A DNA stretch of 64,000 nucleotides from an uncultured Eubacteriales bacterium. GTDB lineage: Bacteria > Bacillota > Clostridia > Oscillospirales > Acutalibacteraceae. Positions 17,373 to 26,219 of the stretch are shown one piece after another (positions within the stretch are counted from its first letter, which is position 1; each line of letters opens with the position of its first letter). The notes beneath the pieces are model-generated. The model was given only the letters and a program-made list of their open reading frames with translations. It was not told the DNA's origin and searched no databases. The position numbers and the translations under genes are program-made. The stretch spans positions 1 to 64,000 of the forward strand of contig CAQKRU010000002.1 in the NCBI GenBank assembly GCA_948823415.1, read 5' to 3'.

Positions 17373-17497
17373 CAAAAAGAAGGATGGAAGGCAAAAAGGC
17401 ATGCACGAAAACAGTTGATAATTATGTACAAATATTGTGCTAAAAAAGAAAATTATAAGCAAAGTTTATCAAAATGTAATTTAACTTTGAAAAAGAC

Positions 17498-17526
17498 TTG
17501 AATAAAGTGAAAAAATTTGATATAAT
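17498..17526 (+). promoter_or_regulatory. Sigma-A-type promoter of the ATP/ADP translocase
   Basis: TTGAAT (17498-17503) and a perfect TATAAT (17521-17526) have a 17-base spacer. The transcript would carry a leader of about 170 bases. Confidence 0.75.
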
Positions 17527-17704
17527 CTATTACGTCTTGCGGAATGTGATTTTTAAATAATTAAGCGTGTGCATTATAAATTTGCAAAGGGGGGTCAATT
17601 ATTAAGTCTTTCTTTTGATAATTCTTAATTTTTGCGCATGCTAAGGTCATAGCAACAAAGTCCGCAAAATTTATTACCTTTAATTTAAAGGAGAATGTAA
17701 AAAA

Positions 17705-19219
17705 ATGACAACCCAACAACAAACTCAAACTAAAGAGTTTAACAAGTTTCAAGAATTGGTTTGGCCCATTCATACTTATGAGCTAAAAAAATTTTTGCCT
17801 ATGAGTTTTCTTATGGCGTTTATCCTTTTTTTCTACACCTTGGTTCGCGATTTAAAGGACATTTTTGTACAGTACCATACAAACATATGGGCTGGAGCCG
17901 GTAAGGCAGACACAGCACAACTTATTAGTGCGCTTAAAATTTGGTACGTTCTTCCGGCTGCGTTTTTGGTGGTTATTGCTTTTAACTTTTTAATGAATAA
18001 ATTTGACCTTAAGAAGACATTTTACATAATTGTCGCTTCTTTTATGGTCTTTTATGCGGTGTTTGGCTTTGTGCTTTACCCAAATCTCGACAGTTTGATT
18101 ATGTCTACAGAGCAAATTACTGCTATGACCGAAGCTGCACCACAGTTCTTTAGAACATTTCTTACCTGTTTGGGCAACTGGCCAACTACTTTGTTTTATG
18201 TGATTTCGGAAATTTGGGGAACTATGGGAATCTCTTCGCTGTTCTGGATGTTTGCAAACGCTACAACTATGAGGCACGAGGTAAAGAGATTTTTTGGACT
18301 GTTTTCGTTAATTGGTAACATCGGCGTAATTTCTGCTGGCGTTACAATAAAAACAGCTTTAAAAGATGCTTCTATTGAAAATGTTAGAATGCTTATGATA
18401 GCACTTTTGGCCGTTGCTGCGACTATTATGGGAATCTTTTGGTATATAAATAATGTTGTTTTGAAAGACCCAAGATTTTATGACGAAGCACAAATTAAGC
18501 CTAAGAAGAAGAAAGAAAAAGTTAGCGTGCTTGAAGGCATCAAGATTTTGTTTACAAACTCTTATTTGTTGCTAATCGGCATGCTTGTTATGGGCTATGG
18601 AATTTCCATCAACTTTGCAGAAATTATTTTGAAAGCCCACATGAGAGAAGCTTTTGAAGGCGAGCAATACGCTTCTATGCAGGGTAATATATCCATATTT
18701 ACTGGTGTTTTCTCTATCTTGGTTGTTTTCATTGGTGCTTTCATCTTAAGAACCTGCAAATGGAAAACTTCTGCCGTTATCACTCCTTTAATGTTCCTAA
18801 TTTTGGGCGGAGTCTTCTTTGCGCTGGTTCTTTATAGACAATTTGTAGCTGCACAAATTTTTGGAATGTCCGCGCTAATTTTGGCAACTTGGGTGGGGAT
18901 TATTCAGGACGCTTTGTGCAAGAGCATCAAGTATTCTCTGTTTGACACAACCAAGAGTATGGCGTATCTGCCTCTTGATGAAGACACAAAAACAAAAGGC
19001 CAGGCTGCGGTTGAAGTCATTGGTGGCCGTGCGGGCAAAGCTGGTGCATCGCTTATTCAGCAGATTATGTATGGCATAGTTCCAAACATAATGTCGCACG
19101 TTGTGACTATTGTTGGAATCTTTGGCGTTACAGTGGTTGCCTGGACATTGTCGGTGTTCGGCTTGAGCAAAAAGTATGAAACAGCTGTTGCAGCCAAAAA
19201 CGAAGAAGAACTTAAGTAA
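17705..19219 (+). CDS. tlc: ATP/ADP translocase (Tlc/NTT family nucleotide transporter)
   Basis: 504-residue membrane protein with about 12 helices that exchanges or imports nucleotides. The match to rickettsial and chlamydial Tlc proteins is clear along the length: RDLKDIFV near 44, LKIWYVLPAAFLVVI, FVLYPN, FYVISEIWGTMGISSLFW (about 155-172), FANATT, KRFFGLFSLIGN, and near the end SLFDTTKSMAYLPLDEDTK then KGQAAVEVIGGRAGKAG. The family typically serves energy parasitism in obligate intracellular bacteria and plastids, though some members carry other nucleotides or NAD. It has its own promoter, a strong AAAGGAG site and its own terminator, so it is a one-gene unit. Exact substrate and exchange mode are not readable. 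Confidence 0.95.
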   Translation: MTTQQQTQTKEFNKFQELVWPIHTYELKKFLPMSFLMAFILFFYTLVRDLKDIFVQYHTNIWAGAGKADTAQLISALKIWYVLPAAFLVVIAFNFLMNKFDLKKTFYIIVASFMVFYAVFGFVLYPNLDSLIMSTEQITAMTEAAPQFFRTFLTCLGNWPTTLFYVISEIWGTMGISSLFWMFANATTMRHEVKRFFGLFSLIGNIGVISAGVTIKTALKDASIENVRMLMIALLAVAATIMGIFWYINNVVLKDPRFYDEAQIKPKKKKEKVSVLEGIKILFTNSYLLLIGMLVMGYGISINFAEIILKAHMREAFEGEQYASMQGNISIFTGVFSILVVFIGAFILRTCKWKTSAVITPLMFLILGGVFFALVLYRQFVAAQIFGMSALILATWVGIIQDALCKSIKYSLFDTTKSMAYLPLDEDTKTKGQAAVEVIGGRAGKAGASLIQQIMYGIVPNIMSHVVTIVGIFGVTVVAWTLSVFGLSKKYETAVAAKNEEELK

Positions 19220-19254
19220 TAAGTTTTAGATTTAAGTTAATAGGCATAAAAATG

Positions 19255-19293
19255 AGCCCTGTCGCGGTTGTTGTGACGGGGCTTTAACTTTTT
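19255..19293. terminator. Bidirectional terminator between tlc and galE
   Basis: Stem arms at 19255-19263 and 19275-19283 (AGCCC..GGGCT, one G-T pair). It is followed by TTTAACTTTTTT on the plus strand, and on the minus strand by CATTTTTATG. Confidence 0.85.
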
Positions 19294-19317
19294 TGTGCTG
19301 TTTTAGATTCAGTGGTT

Positions 19318-20319
19318 TCAATTATTTTTTTGCCAGTTCCAAGTATCTGTGCACATTTTTTCTATGTCAAATTTTGCTCTAAAGCTGAGCTCTTTTTCGG
19401 CCTTTTTTGTGTCGGCAAAAACTATTGGGAGGTCGCCAGCGCGGCGGGGGCCAATTTTATAATTAATTTTTTGCCCAGAAGCCTTTTCAAAAGCGCGTAT
19501 TAGCTCCAAAACGCTGTAGCCCTTGCCGGTGCCAAGATTATAAATATTCAGGCCGCCGCTAGAATCGCACATTTTTTCTAAAGCCTTTAAGTGGCCATTG
19601 GCAAGGTCTACAACATGGATGTAGTCCCGAATGCAGGTCCCGTCAGGGGTGTCATAGTCATTGCCAAAAACGGTTAGCAAGGGCAGCTTTTTTGCAGCTA
19701 CCTGAGAAATATAAGGCATGATGTTATTGGGGACTCCGCAAGGTTCCTCGCCCAAAAGAGAACTCTCGTGCGCGCCAATAGGGTTAAAGTAGCGCAAAAT
19801 GGTGATGCTCCAACTGGGATCGGCGGCGAAAATGTCTTTTAAAATCTCCTCAATAAAATATTTCGTGCGGCCATAAGGATTGCACACGTTGCCAGTTGGC
19901 ATGGACTCATCGTAGGGAGCCTCCGAACTATTGCCGTATACGGTCGCAGAGGAGCTAAATATCAACCGACTAACGTTAAATTTCTGCATCACCTGGCACA
20001 GAGCCACGGTCCCAGTGACGTTATTATCAAAGTAAGTCAGCGGATTTTTAACCGACTCGCTAACAGACTTTAACCCGGCAAAATGGATAACGGCGTCGAT
20101 CTGGTTTTCACCAAAAATTCTCTCCAAGGCCTCTTTATCGCGAATATCGCCAACGTATAATTTTACTTTTTTGCCCGTAATTTTTTCAACGCGCGAGATA
20201 ACGTCAGCCTGGCTGTTACAGAAATTATCAAGAATGACAATCTCGTGCCCAGCGCCCAAAAGCTGAACGCAAGTGTGACTGCCAATATAGCCCGTGCCAC
20301 CGGTCACAAGGATATTCAA
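19318..20319 (-). CDS. galE: UDP-glucose 4-epimerase
   Basis: Interconverts UDP-glucose and UDP-galactose with bound NAD, supplying wall and surface sugars. The Rossmann motif VTGGTGYIGSHT opens the protein, FSSSATVYG carries the catalytic Ser/Thr region, and YGRTKYF supplies the YxxxK pair. Blocks FNPIGAHESSLLGE and GTCIRDYIHV are typical of GalE. 333 residues. It starts at TTG 20319 with only a weak GGGG site. It is a single gene, convergent with tlc. Confidence 0.96.
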   Translation of the reverse strand: MNILVTGGTGYIGSHTCVQLLGAGHEIVILDNFCNSQADVISRVEKITGKKVKLYVGDIRDKEALERIFGENQIDAVIHFAGLKSVSESVKNPLTYFDNNVTGTVALCQVMQKFNVSRLIFSSSATVYGNSSEAPYDESMPTGNVCNPYGRTKYFIEEILKDIFAADPSWSITILRYFNPIGAHESSLLGEEPCGVPNNIMPYISQVAAKKLPLLTVFGNDYDTPDGTCIRDYIHVVDLANGHLKALEKMCDSSGGLNIYNLGTGKGYSVLELIRAFEKASGQKINYKIGPRRAGDLPIVFADTKKAEKELSFRAKFDIEKMCTDTWNWQKNN

Positions 20320-20364
20320 AAGATCAACCCCAATAGCAAGATTTTTTAAGACAAAACGCGAACT

Positions 20365-21369
20365 TCAAATCAAAAACCGGGGCAAATATTCGATTATAAT
20401 GTAGCAAATCGAGATAAACGGGATAATTTTAAAATTAACGCCGCCAAATTTATTAATCTCATCCTCAAACAGTTTGCGGTCGCCCTTGCAGAGGACTTTA
20501 ATCTTCTTAATCTTAGAGCAGCAGTTTTTGTAGTAAATTCTGTTAGCGCAAAAGCCCGAAAACAGCATGATGGCGAAGGTTATGATTTTTACAATGGATG
20601 GCAAAAAGACAATAAATTTCTGCAGCAGCGGCAGGGCGTAAAATTGAGCTAAAATTAGATCGTATTTGTCCAGCGTAATGTCGGCGCTGCTTGTGACGCC
20701 GACTGCCTTAAAAATAGAAACCAAAATGTTGTTTGCGTAAGTAAACTCGATAAACGTGGACAAAACCGAAAGGAAAATAATCAGCGAAGTAAAGATAATC
20801 CCGATTTTATATAGCTTTCGGTACAAAAACCAAGCGCCAGAAAACAAAAAAGCGCTAAAATTGAATCTGCTTTTGCCCACCTTGCCAATATTCTTGAAAA
20901 TTGGGATATAATACAATAAATTCCCCTTGATATATCGGGCAAAGTCCGAGATTTTTATGTCGTCAATCGTCTCGTTCTCGTTAATCTTAAAAATCGGCTC
21001 AAAACCAGGCGCAGGATTAATCGGAAACCCGTTAATAAACGTAGTAGTGTGCACGGGGCCGCCAGTTAAAGGGCACCCGCAATTGCTGCAAAAGCTGGAA
21101 TCTTTAGAATTCTCCTTTAAACAGCGGGGGCATTTTTTAGAGTTACTCTCAGCACCAGGCCCTTGAGGTTGAGCCTCCCCACCTTGAGCATTTGGATTAA
21201 CATAAACATAGCCTTCGCCGTGCTTTTTGCTATATAAGCATTGGCCGATAGACTCATAACATTTGCGGTGATACGGCGTGCCGCATTCTGGGCAAACAAC
21301 GATATCGTCATCTATTTTACATTCATTTTTACAAACGGCGCAGGGTCCGAATTTTCTATAATTTTTCAT
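20365..21369 (-). CDS. Membrane protein with prokaryotic RING-like and zinc-ribbon domains
   Basis: 334 residues. The N terminus holds a cysteine/histidine cluster of prokaryotic RING finger type (CAVCKNEC, then CPECGTPYHRKCY, about 9-47), followed by a proline/glycine-rich linker and a second zinc ribbon (CPRCLKENSKDSSFCSNCG, about 81-99). The C-terminal half has DUF2628-like membrane segments beginning at FSAFLFSGAWFLYRKLY. The architecture is common in Firmicutes but its role is unknown; it may be a membrane scaffold or sensor. A GGAGC ribosome site precedes the ATG. A TATAAT box lies just upstream on the minus strand. Confidence 0.8.
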   Translation of the reverse strand: MKNYRKFGPCAVCKNECKIDDDIVVCPECGTPYHRKCYESIGQCLYSKKHGEGYVYVNPNAQGGEAQPQGPGAESNSKKCPRCLKENSKDSSFCSNCGCPLTGGPVHTTTFINGFPINPAPGFEPIFKINENETIDDIKISDFARYIKGNLLYYIPIFKNIGKVGKSRFNFSAFLFSGAWFLYRKLYKIGIIFTSLIIFLSVLSTFIEFTYANNILVSIFKAVGVTSSADITLDKYDLILAQFYALPLLQKFIVFLPSIVKIITFAIMLFSGFCANRIYYKNCCSKIKKIKVLCKGDRKLFEDEINKFGGVNFKIIPFISICYIIIEYLPRFLI

Positions 21370-21499
21370 TAATTTTGCTCCTTTTTCTTTTTTTATTATA
21401 CTTAAGTTAGATTTTACATAATTATTCTATAAAATTCAACACCGACTTTTAAGCACCGTACGTGCGCCGACTTATAGTGGAGCCTTGGCTGCGCGCGGG

Positions 21500-21528
21500 T
21501 TTACAATTGTGGAAAGTTAAGGTATAAT
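21500..21528 (+). promoter_or_regulatory. Candidate promoter of prfB
   Basis: TTTACA (21500-21505), 17-base spacer, perfect TATAAT (21523-21528). It lies 32 bases before prfB. Confidence 0.65.
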
Positions 21529-21560
21529 TATAGCTATGTTAAGTGTTGTGGAGGAATATT

Positions 21561-22673
21561 ATGTTGCAACTTGAAGAGTTAAAGCTAGCTCTTGCGGATA
21601 TGGCAGGCCCTTTAAAGGATTTGGCCGAGGCTATTGGCCTCTCTAAGATAAAAGAAGAAATATCGCAGCTTGAGGCCGAATCTGCCGCGCCGGACTTTTG
21701 GGACGATATGGAAAAGTCGCATAAAACCTTGCAAAAAATTAGCTTTTTAAAAAATAAACAGCAGAAATATTTAAAGCTGAAGTCTCTTTATGACGACGTA
21801 AAGGTGCTGATCAGCCTGGCAGAGGAGGAGCAGGATGACTCTTTGCTGGAGGAGATAGAGTCGAGCTTAAAGACGGTGCAGACAGAGCTAGAAAGCCAGC
21901 GGCTAGAGACTTTGCTAAATGGGGAGTATGATGCTAAGAATGCGATTTTGACACTGCATGCCGGTGCTGGCGGAACAGAAGCGCAGGACTGGGTAGAGAT
22001 GCTTTATCGGATGTATTGCCGGTGGGGCGAGCGGCATGACTTTAGGGTTAAGACGCTGGATTATCTTGACGGCGAAGAAGCCGGGCTTAAGAATGTCTCG
22101 ATTTTGATTGAAGGAGTTAATGCTTATGGATATTTGAAGTCTGAGGCTGGGGTGCATCGGCTGGTTAGGATTTCGCCCTTCGATTCTTCTGGCAGGCGGC
22201 ACACTTCGTTTGCCTCGGTTGAGGTTATGCCCGAGATTGACGACGATTTTAATGTGGAGATTGCGCCGGACGACATAAAAATGGACGTTTTTAGGGCAAG
22301 CGGAGCCGGTGGCCAGCATGTTAACAAGACTTCTTCGGCTGTTCGGCTGACGCACATACCTACGGGGATTATCGTTGCCTGCCAAAACGAGAGAAGTCAG
22401 CACCAGAACCGGGAGGTCGCCTTGAAGATGCTGAAATCTAAGCTGGTTGAGATCAAAGAGCGCGAACATCTGGAGAAAATTGAGGACATTAAGGGCGTTC
22501 AAAAAGACATTGCGTGGGGGTCCCAGATCCGATCGTACGTTTTTATGCCGTACACTTTGGTTAAGGATCACCGCACAAACTTTGAAATTGGCAACGTTAA
22601 TGCCGTCATGGATGGCGACATAGACGGGTTTATTAACGCTTACTTAAAGGATGCTAGCTTGAAGTCGCGATAA
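21561..22673 (+). CDS. prfB: Peptide chain release factor 2, uninterrupted frame
   Basis: Recognises UAA and UGA stop codons and triggers peptide release. The SPF anticodon-like tripeptide is in RISPFDSSGRR and the catalytic GGQ is in GAGGQHVNKTSSAVRLTH. 370 residues from the ATG at 21561, which follows GTGGAGG. In most bacteria this gene needs a programmed +1 frameshift at an in-frame UGA near codon 25; here the frame runs straight through AGPLKDLAEAIG without any stop, so autoregulation by frameshifting is absent. It is divergent from the RING-like gene. Confidence 0.96.
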   Translation: MLQLEELKLALADMAGPLKDLAEAIGLSKIKEEISQLEAESAAPDFWDDMEKSHKTLQKISFLKNKQQKYLKLKSLYDDVKVLISLAEEEQDDSLLEEIESSLKTVQTELESQRLETLLNGEYDAKNAILTLHAGAGGTEAQDWVEMLYRMYCRWGERHDFRVKTLDYLDGEEAGLKNVSILIEGVNAYGYLKSEAGVHRLVRISPFDSSGRRHTSFASVEVMPEIDDDFNVEIAPDDIKMDVFRASGAGGQHVNKTSSAVRLTHIPTGIIVACQNERSQHQNREVALKMLKSKLVEIKEREHLEKIEDIKGVQKDIAWGSQIRSYVFMPYTLVKDHRTNFEIGNVNAVMDGDIDGFINAYLKDASLKSR

Positions 22674-22716
22674 AATTGGTCTTTGTTGAAAATTAATTTT
22701 CGTTTAAAGAAAAATA

Positions 22717-23694
22717 ATGTTTGAGGTTGAAGCTTTTGCGGGGGTTAATTTTGCAGTGAGGCCGGTTTTGGAGAGTTTATTTAATATGCTGGGCGGCTTG
22801 GGATTATTTCTATTTGGAGTGCGCGAAATGACGCAGAGCTTTGCGGGGGTTTCGAGCTCGCTTTTTAGAGGGATGATTTCTAAGATTGCTTGCAACAAGT
22901 ACATGGCGGCTTTTGTGGGGTTTGCGGTCACGGCGATTGTGCAGAGCTCTTCGGCTGTGACGGTGATTGTTGTTGGCCTGCTGGACGCGGGATTGCTGGA
23001 GTTGGCCCAGGCGGCAGCGATAATCATGGGCGCAAATGTGGGCACGACCGTAACGCCGCTGATTATGGCTATAAATTTGCTAGGATTTGCACCATTGATA
23101 ATTTTTGGGGGAGTGGTTCTTGAGAGTTTGAATGGGGAGGCGTTTAAGGCGGTGGGCAGCGTTTTGCTTGGGTTTGGAGTGCTGTTTTGGGGCATGAATA
23201 TGATCAGCTGTGCTGCGAAGCCAATTTCGACTTTGCCGGTTGTGAGGGAGTTTTTGATGTCGCTTAGTAATCCGTTTATCGGGGTGCTTTTTGGAGTCAC
23301 TTTTACCGCTATAATGCAGAGCTCTTCGATGTCCATGGGGTTGCTGGAAGCTTTGAACCTAGCGGGGGCGATATCTTTTAAAAATGCGGCGTTTATAATT
23401 TATGGCCAAAACATCGGCACTTGTGTTACCGCGCTGATTGCTTCTTTTGAAACTAGGAAAAATGCGAAACGGGCGGTTGTTATCCACTTTTTGTTTAACT
23501 TGATTGGCGCGGCGATTTTTACTTGCATTAGCTTGACGACCCCATTTTTACGGGTTTTTGAGGCCGCTTTTGCTCAGAGTGTTATGTTTGAAATTTCTGC
23601 TTTGCATATTTTGTTTAATGTGGTTTCGACTGCCATTTTGCTGCCTTTTAGCGAGGTTCTTGTAAAAATTGCGTGCAAGGCTGTTTCGGATTAA
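22717..23694 (+). CDS. Na+/phosphate symporter family protein, short form
   Basis: Membrane transporter of the Na/Pi-cotransporter II family (NptA/YjbB-like). The two inverted QSSS repeats are present, VQSSSAVTVIVVGL near residue 75 and MQSSSMSMGLLEAL near 200, with GANVGTT and GQNIGTC next to them. At 325 residues it lacks the C-terminal PhoU-like domain of the longer bacterial members. The ribosome site is weak (AAAGAAAA). It lies 43 bases after prfB. Confidence 0.9.
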   Translation: MFEVEAFAGVNFAVRPVLESLFNMLGGLGLFLFGVREMTQSFAGVSSSLFRGMISKIACNKYMAAFVGFAVTAIVQSSSAVTVIVVGLLDAGLLELAQAAAIIMGANVGTTVTPLIMAINLLGFAPLIIFGGVVLESLNGEAFKAVGSVLLGFGVLFWGMNMISCAAKPISTLPVVREFLMSLSNPFIGVLFGVTFTAIMQSSSMSMGLLEALNLAGAISFKNAAFIIYGQNIGTCVTALIASFETRKNAKRAVVIHFLFNLIGAAIFTCISLTTPFLRVFEAAFAQSVMFEISALHILFNVVSTAILLPFSEVLVKIACKAVSD

Positions 23695-23721
23695 GAAAAA
23701 TTAATGTGAGGATTTTGCTTT

Positions 23722-24330
23722 ATGAAATTATACATAAAAAGCGCACAGTTGCAGCCCAGATCGGGGTTTGTGGTTTATAATTCTACCGGAGAAGAGAAAT
23801 ATTTTGTACCGGTGGAACACAGCGTTTTGGGCATGAAACTGGATGTTAACAATGCGCTTGGCAAGCGGGTTTCTAAAATAAGGCAGCACGGTTTTTCTTT
23901 TAACAAGACGTACAATATTAGCGCGGGGGACAGGAAGTTTAAGCTGATTTTGAAAGTGCAGGAAGACAATGTATCGGCGTTTATAAAGGGCTACGCGATC
24001 GCGATTGTTGGCGACATTTTGAAGAAGGAATTTTCTTTGATTAACGAAAATAAGGCCGTAATAATGACGCACAAAGACAATTTTAAAAATTATTACGAGC
24101 TTGATATATTGCAGGACGAGCTGGAGCTTTTGAGTATCTGCGTTTCGCTGTGTATTGAGACTTTGCTTTTGGACGACGAAAAGACGGGGCAGAACGACGG
24201 CAACAAAGCGTTTTTTGCAAAGTATATTTTGAATAACAAAAAGATCTTGGGCCCGATTAGAGAGACGTTTTCGGCGAATGTAAATAAGCTTGATAGGTTA
24301 AAAAAAGCAGGGACAAAAAATAAAAATTAA
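23722..24330 (+). CDS. LURP-one-related (LOR/YxjI-like) family protein
   Basis: 202 residues. The opening KLYIKSAQLQPRSGFVVYNSTGE and the beta-rich pattern with a central hydrophobic helix fit the LURP-one-related fold (tubby-like beta barrel), whose members are often suggested to bind membranes or lipids. The C-terminal 60 residues are a basic helical extension. The start ATG follows TGAGGA. No enzymatic motif is visible. It lies between a phosphate transporter and typA, with no clear functional link. Confidence 0.6.
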   Translation: MKLYIKSAQLQPRSGFVVYNSTGEEKYFVPVEHSVLGMKLDVNNALGKRVSKIRQHGFSFNKTYNISAGDRKFKLILKVQEDNVSAFIKGYAIAIVGDILKKEFSLINENKAVIMTHKDNFKNYYELDILQDELELLSICVSLCIETLLLDDEKTGQNDGNKAFFAKYILNNKKILGPIRETFSANVNKLDRLKKAGTKNKN

Positions 24331-24349
24331 AAAGAGGATGTTGGTAAAA

Positions 24350-26167
24350 ATGGATTTGCGAGAAAATTTGAGGAACATTGCGATCATTGCGCACGTAGAC
24401 CACGGAAAGACGACGCTTGTAGACAAGTTGCTTAGGCAGAGCGGAGTTTTTCGGCAAAACGAGTCTGTAGCGGAGCGGGTGATGGACTCAAATGACCTTG
24501 AGCGCGAGCGAGGAATCACGATCCTTTCGAAAAACACAGCTGTCATGTACAACGGCGTAAAGATAAACATTGTGGACACGCCGGGGCATGCAGATTTTGG
24601 CGGCGAGGTTGAGCGAATCCTCACCATGGTGGATGGAGTTTTGCTCTTGGTCGACGCTTTTGAAGGGTGCATGCCGCAGACGAGATTTGTGTTGAAGAAG
24701 GCCTTAGGGCTTGGCAAGAAGCCGATTGTAGTGCTTAACAAAATAGACAGGCCGGGCGCTAGACCGCAAGAAGTCGTGGACGAGGTTTTGGACTTATTCA
24801 TTGAGCTCGGTGCGGACGACGATCAGCTGGACTTTCCGGTTATTTACGCCTCTGCCAAGGAGGGCTACGTGACTTTGGACCCGACGCAGAGGGGCGAAAA
24901 CATGGCCCCTTTGTTTGAGAAGATTGTTGCAGAAGTCCCACCGCCTTGCGGAGAAATGAATGCGCCGCTTCAGATTTTGTTCTCGAACATAGATTACGAC
25001 GAGTATGTGGGCAGGATCGGCATTGGTCGGGTTGAGCGCGGTGCGATTAAGTCGGGCCAGAGCGCGGTTTTGTGCCGGCTGGATGGTACTACCAAAAACG
25101 TGAAGATCGCCAAGCTGTACCAGTTTGAGGGCTTAAAGCGTGTTGAGGTTGAAGAGGCTGCTTTGGGCGACATTGTGGCGGTTTCTGGCATCGACGAGCT
25201 GAACATTGGAGAGACGGCCTGTGCGCCGGAATGCCCGGAGGCTTTGCCGTTTATAAAGATTGATGAGCCGACTGTTTCGATGCTGTTTATGGTGAACAAT
25301 AGTCCATTTGCCGGGCAGGAGGGCAAGTTTGTTACTTCGAGGAATATTCGCGACCGCCTGTTTAAAGAGGTTGAGACGAACGTTGCGATGCGGGTTGAGG
25401 AGACTGATTCTGCCGATACGTTTAAGGTTTCTGGCCGTGGTGAGTTGCATTTGTCGATTTTGATTGAAACCATGAGGCGCCAGAACTTTGAGTTTCAGGT
25501 ATCACGGCCAAAAGTCATAATGAAGAAGATAGACGGAGTTTTGAACGAGCCCATGGAGCTCTTGATGATCGAGGTGCCGGACAATTACGTGGGCGCTGTT
25601 ATGGAGAAGATCGGGGGCAGAAAGGCCGAGCTTTTGAATATGTCGGCAAAGGGCACGGGCACGACTCATTTGGAGTTTAAGATTCCTGCCAGGTGCTTGA
25701 TGGGCTACCGCTCGGAGTTCTTGACCGACACCAACGGCAATGGCATAATGAACCACGTTTTTGACGGCTATGAGCCTTATAAGGGCGACGTTTTGCAGCG
25801 GAGTTGCGGGTCTTTGATAGCGCACGAGACCGGAGAAGCCACTACATATGGCCTTTTTGCAGCGCAGGAAAGAGGCAGACTCTTTATTGGCGCCGGTATA
25901 CCGGTTTATGAGGGCATGATAGTGGGCGAGAACCCAAAAGCGGAGGACTTGGTGGTGAATGTGTGCAAAAAAAAGCATATAACAAACACGAGAGCTTCGG
26001 GCTCGGACGATGCTTTAAAATTGACGCCGCATACGGTTTTGAGCCTGGAGCAATCGCTTGAATTTATTACCGACGACGAGCTGGTGGAGGTCACGCCGCA
26101 GAATATTCGCCTTAGGAAGATCATATTGAATAAAGAGCAGCGGATGAAAAAGGCCAGCCGGAGCTAA
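24350..26167 (+). CDS. typA: Ribosome-associated translational GTPase TypA/BipA
   Basis: EF-G-like GTPase that acts on ribosome assembly and stress adaptation. G1 AHVDHGKTTLV, the switch ERERGITILSK, G3 DTPGHADFGGEVER and G4 NKIDRPGA are intact. The domains II, III and V and the BipA-specific C-terminal region (from about 480) complete the 605 residues. The ATG at 24350 gives the family start and a 12-base distance from GAGG; the ATG at 24338 abuts that site and is unlikely. Confidence 0.97.
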   Translation: MDLRENLRNIAIIAHVDHGKTTLVDKLLRQSGVFRQNESVAERVMDSNDLERERGITILSKNTAVMYNGVKINIVDTPGHADFGGEVERILTMVDGVLLLVDAFEGCMPQTRFVLKKALGLGKKPIVVLNKIDRPGARPQEVVDEVLDLFIELGADDDQLDFPVIYASAKEGYVTLDPTQRGENMAPLFEKIVAEVPPPCGEMNAPLQILFSNIDYDEYVGRIGIGRVERGAIKSGQSAVLCRLDGTTKNVKIAKLYQFEGLKRVEVEEAALGDIVAVSGIDELNIGETACAPECPEALPFIKIDEPTVSMLFMVNNSPFAGQEGKFVTSRNIRDRLFKEVETNVAMRVEETDSADTFKVSGRGELHLSILIETMRRQNFEFQVSRPKVIMKKIDGVLNEPMELLMIEVPDNYVGAVMEKIGGRKAELLNMSAKGTGTTHLEFKIPARCLMGYRSEFLTDTNGNGIMNHVFDGYEPYKGDVLQRSCGSLIAHETGEATTYGLFAAQERGRLFIGAGIPVYEGMIVGENPKAEDLVVNVCKKKHITNTRASGSDDALKLTPHTVLSLEQSLEFITDDELVEVTPQNIRLRKIILNKEQRMKKASRS

Positions 26168-26219
26168 GTTTGAGGTTTTTGAAATAGTCAGATTCGTACA
26201 ATGGGGGGCGCTCGAGTTT

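Larger units (their letters stand above)
17289..17704. other. Divergent regulatory gap between potABCD and the ATP/ADP translocase
   Basis: 416 AT-rich bases without a supportable gene. They hold the leftward pot promoter (17344-17372), the rightward tlc promoter (17498-17526) and a tlc leader of about 170 bases that ends in AAAGGAG. I see no terminator or named riboswitch in the leader. Confidence 0.7.

Noticed and set aside
21561..21700. Programmed frameshift in prfB
   Set aside because: No in-frame stop codon is present; the frame is continuous.
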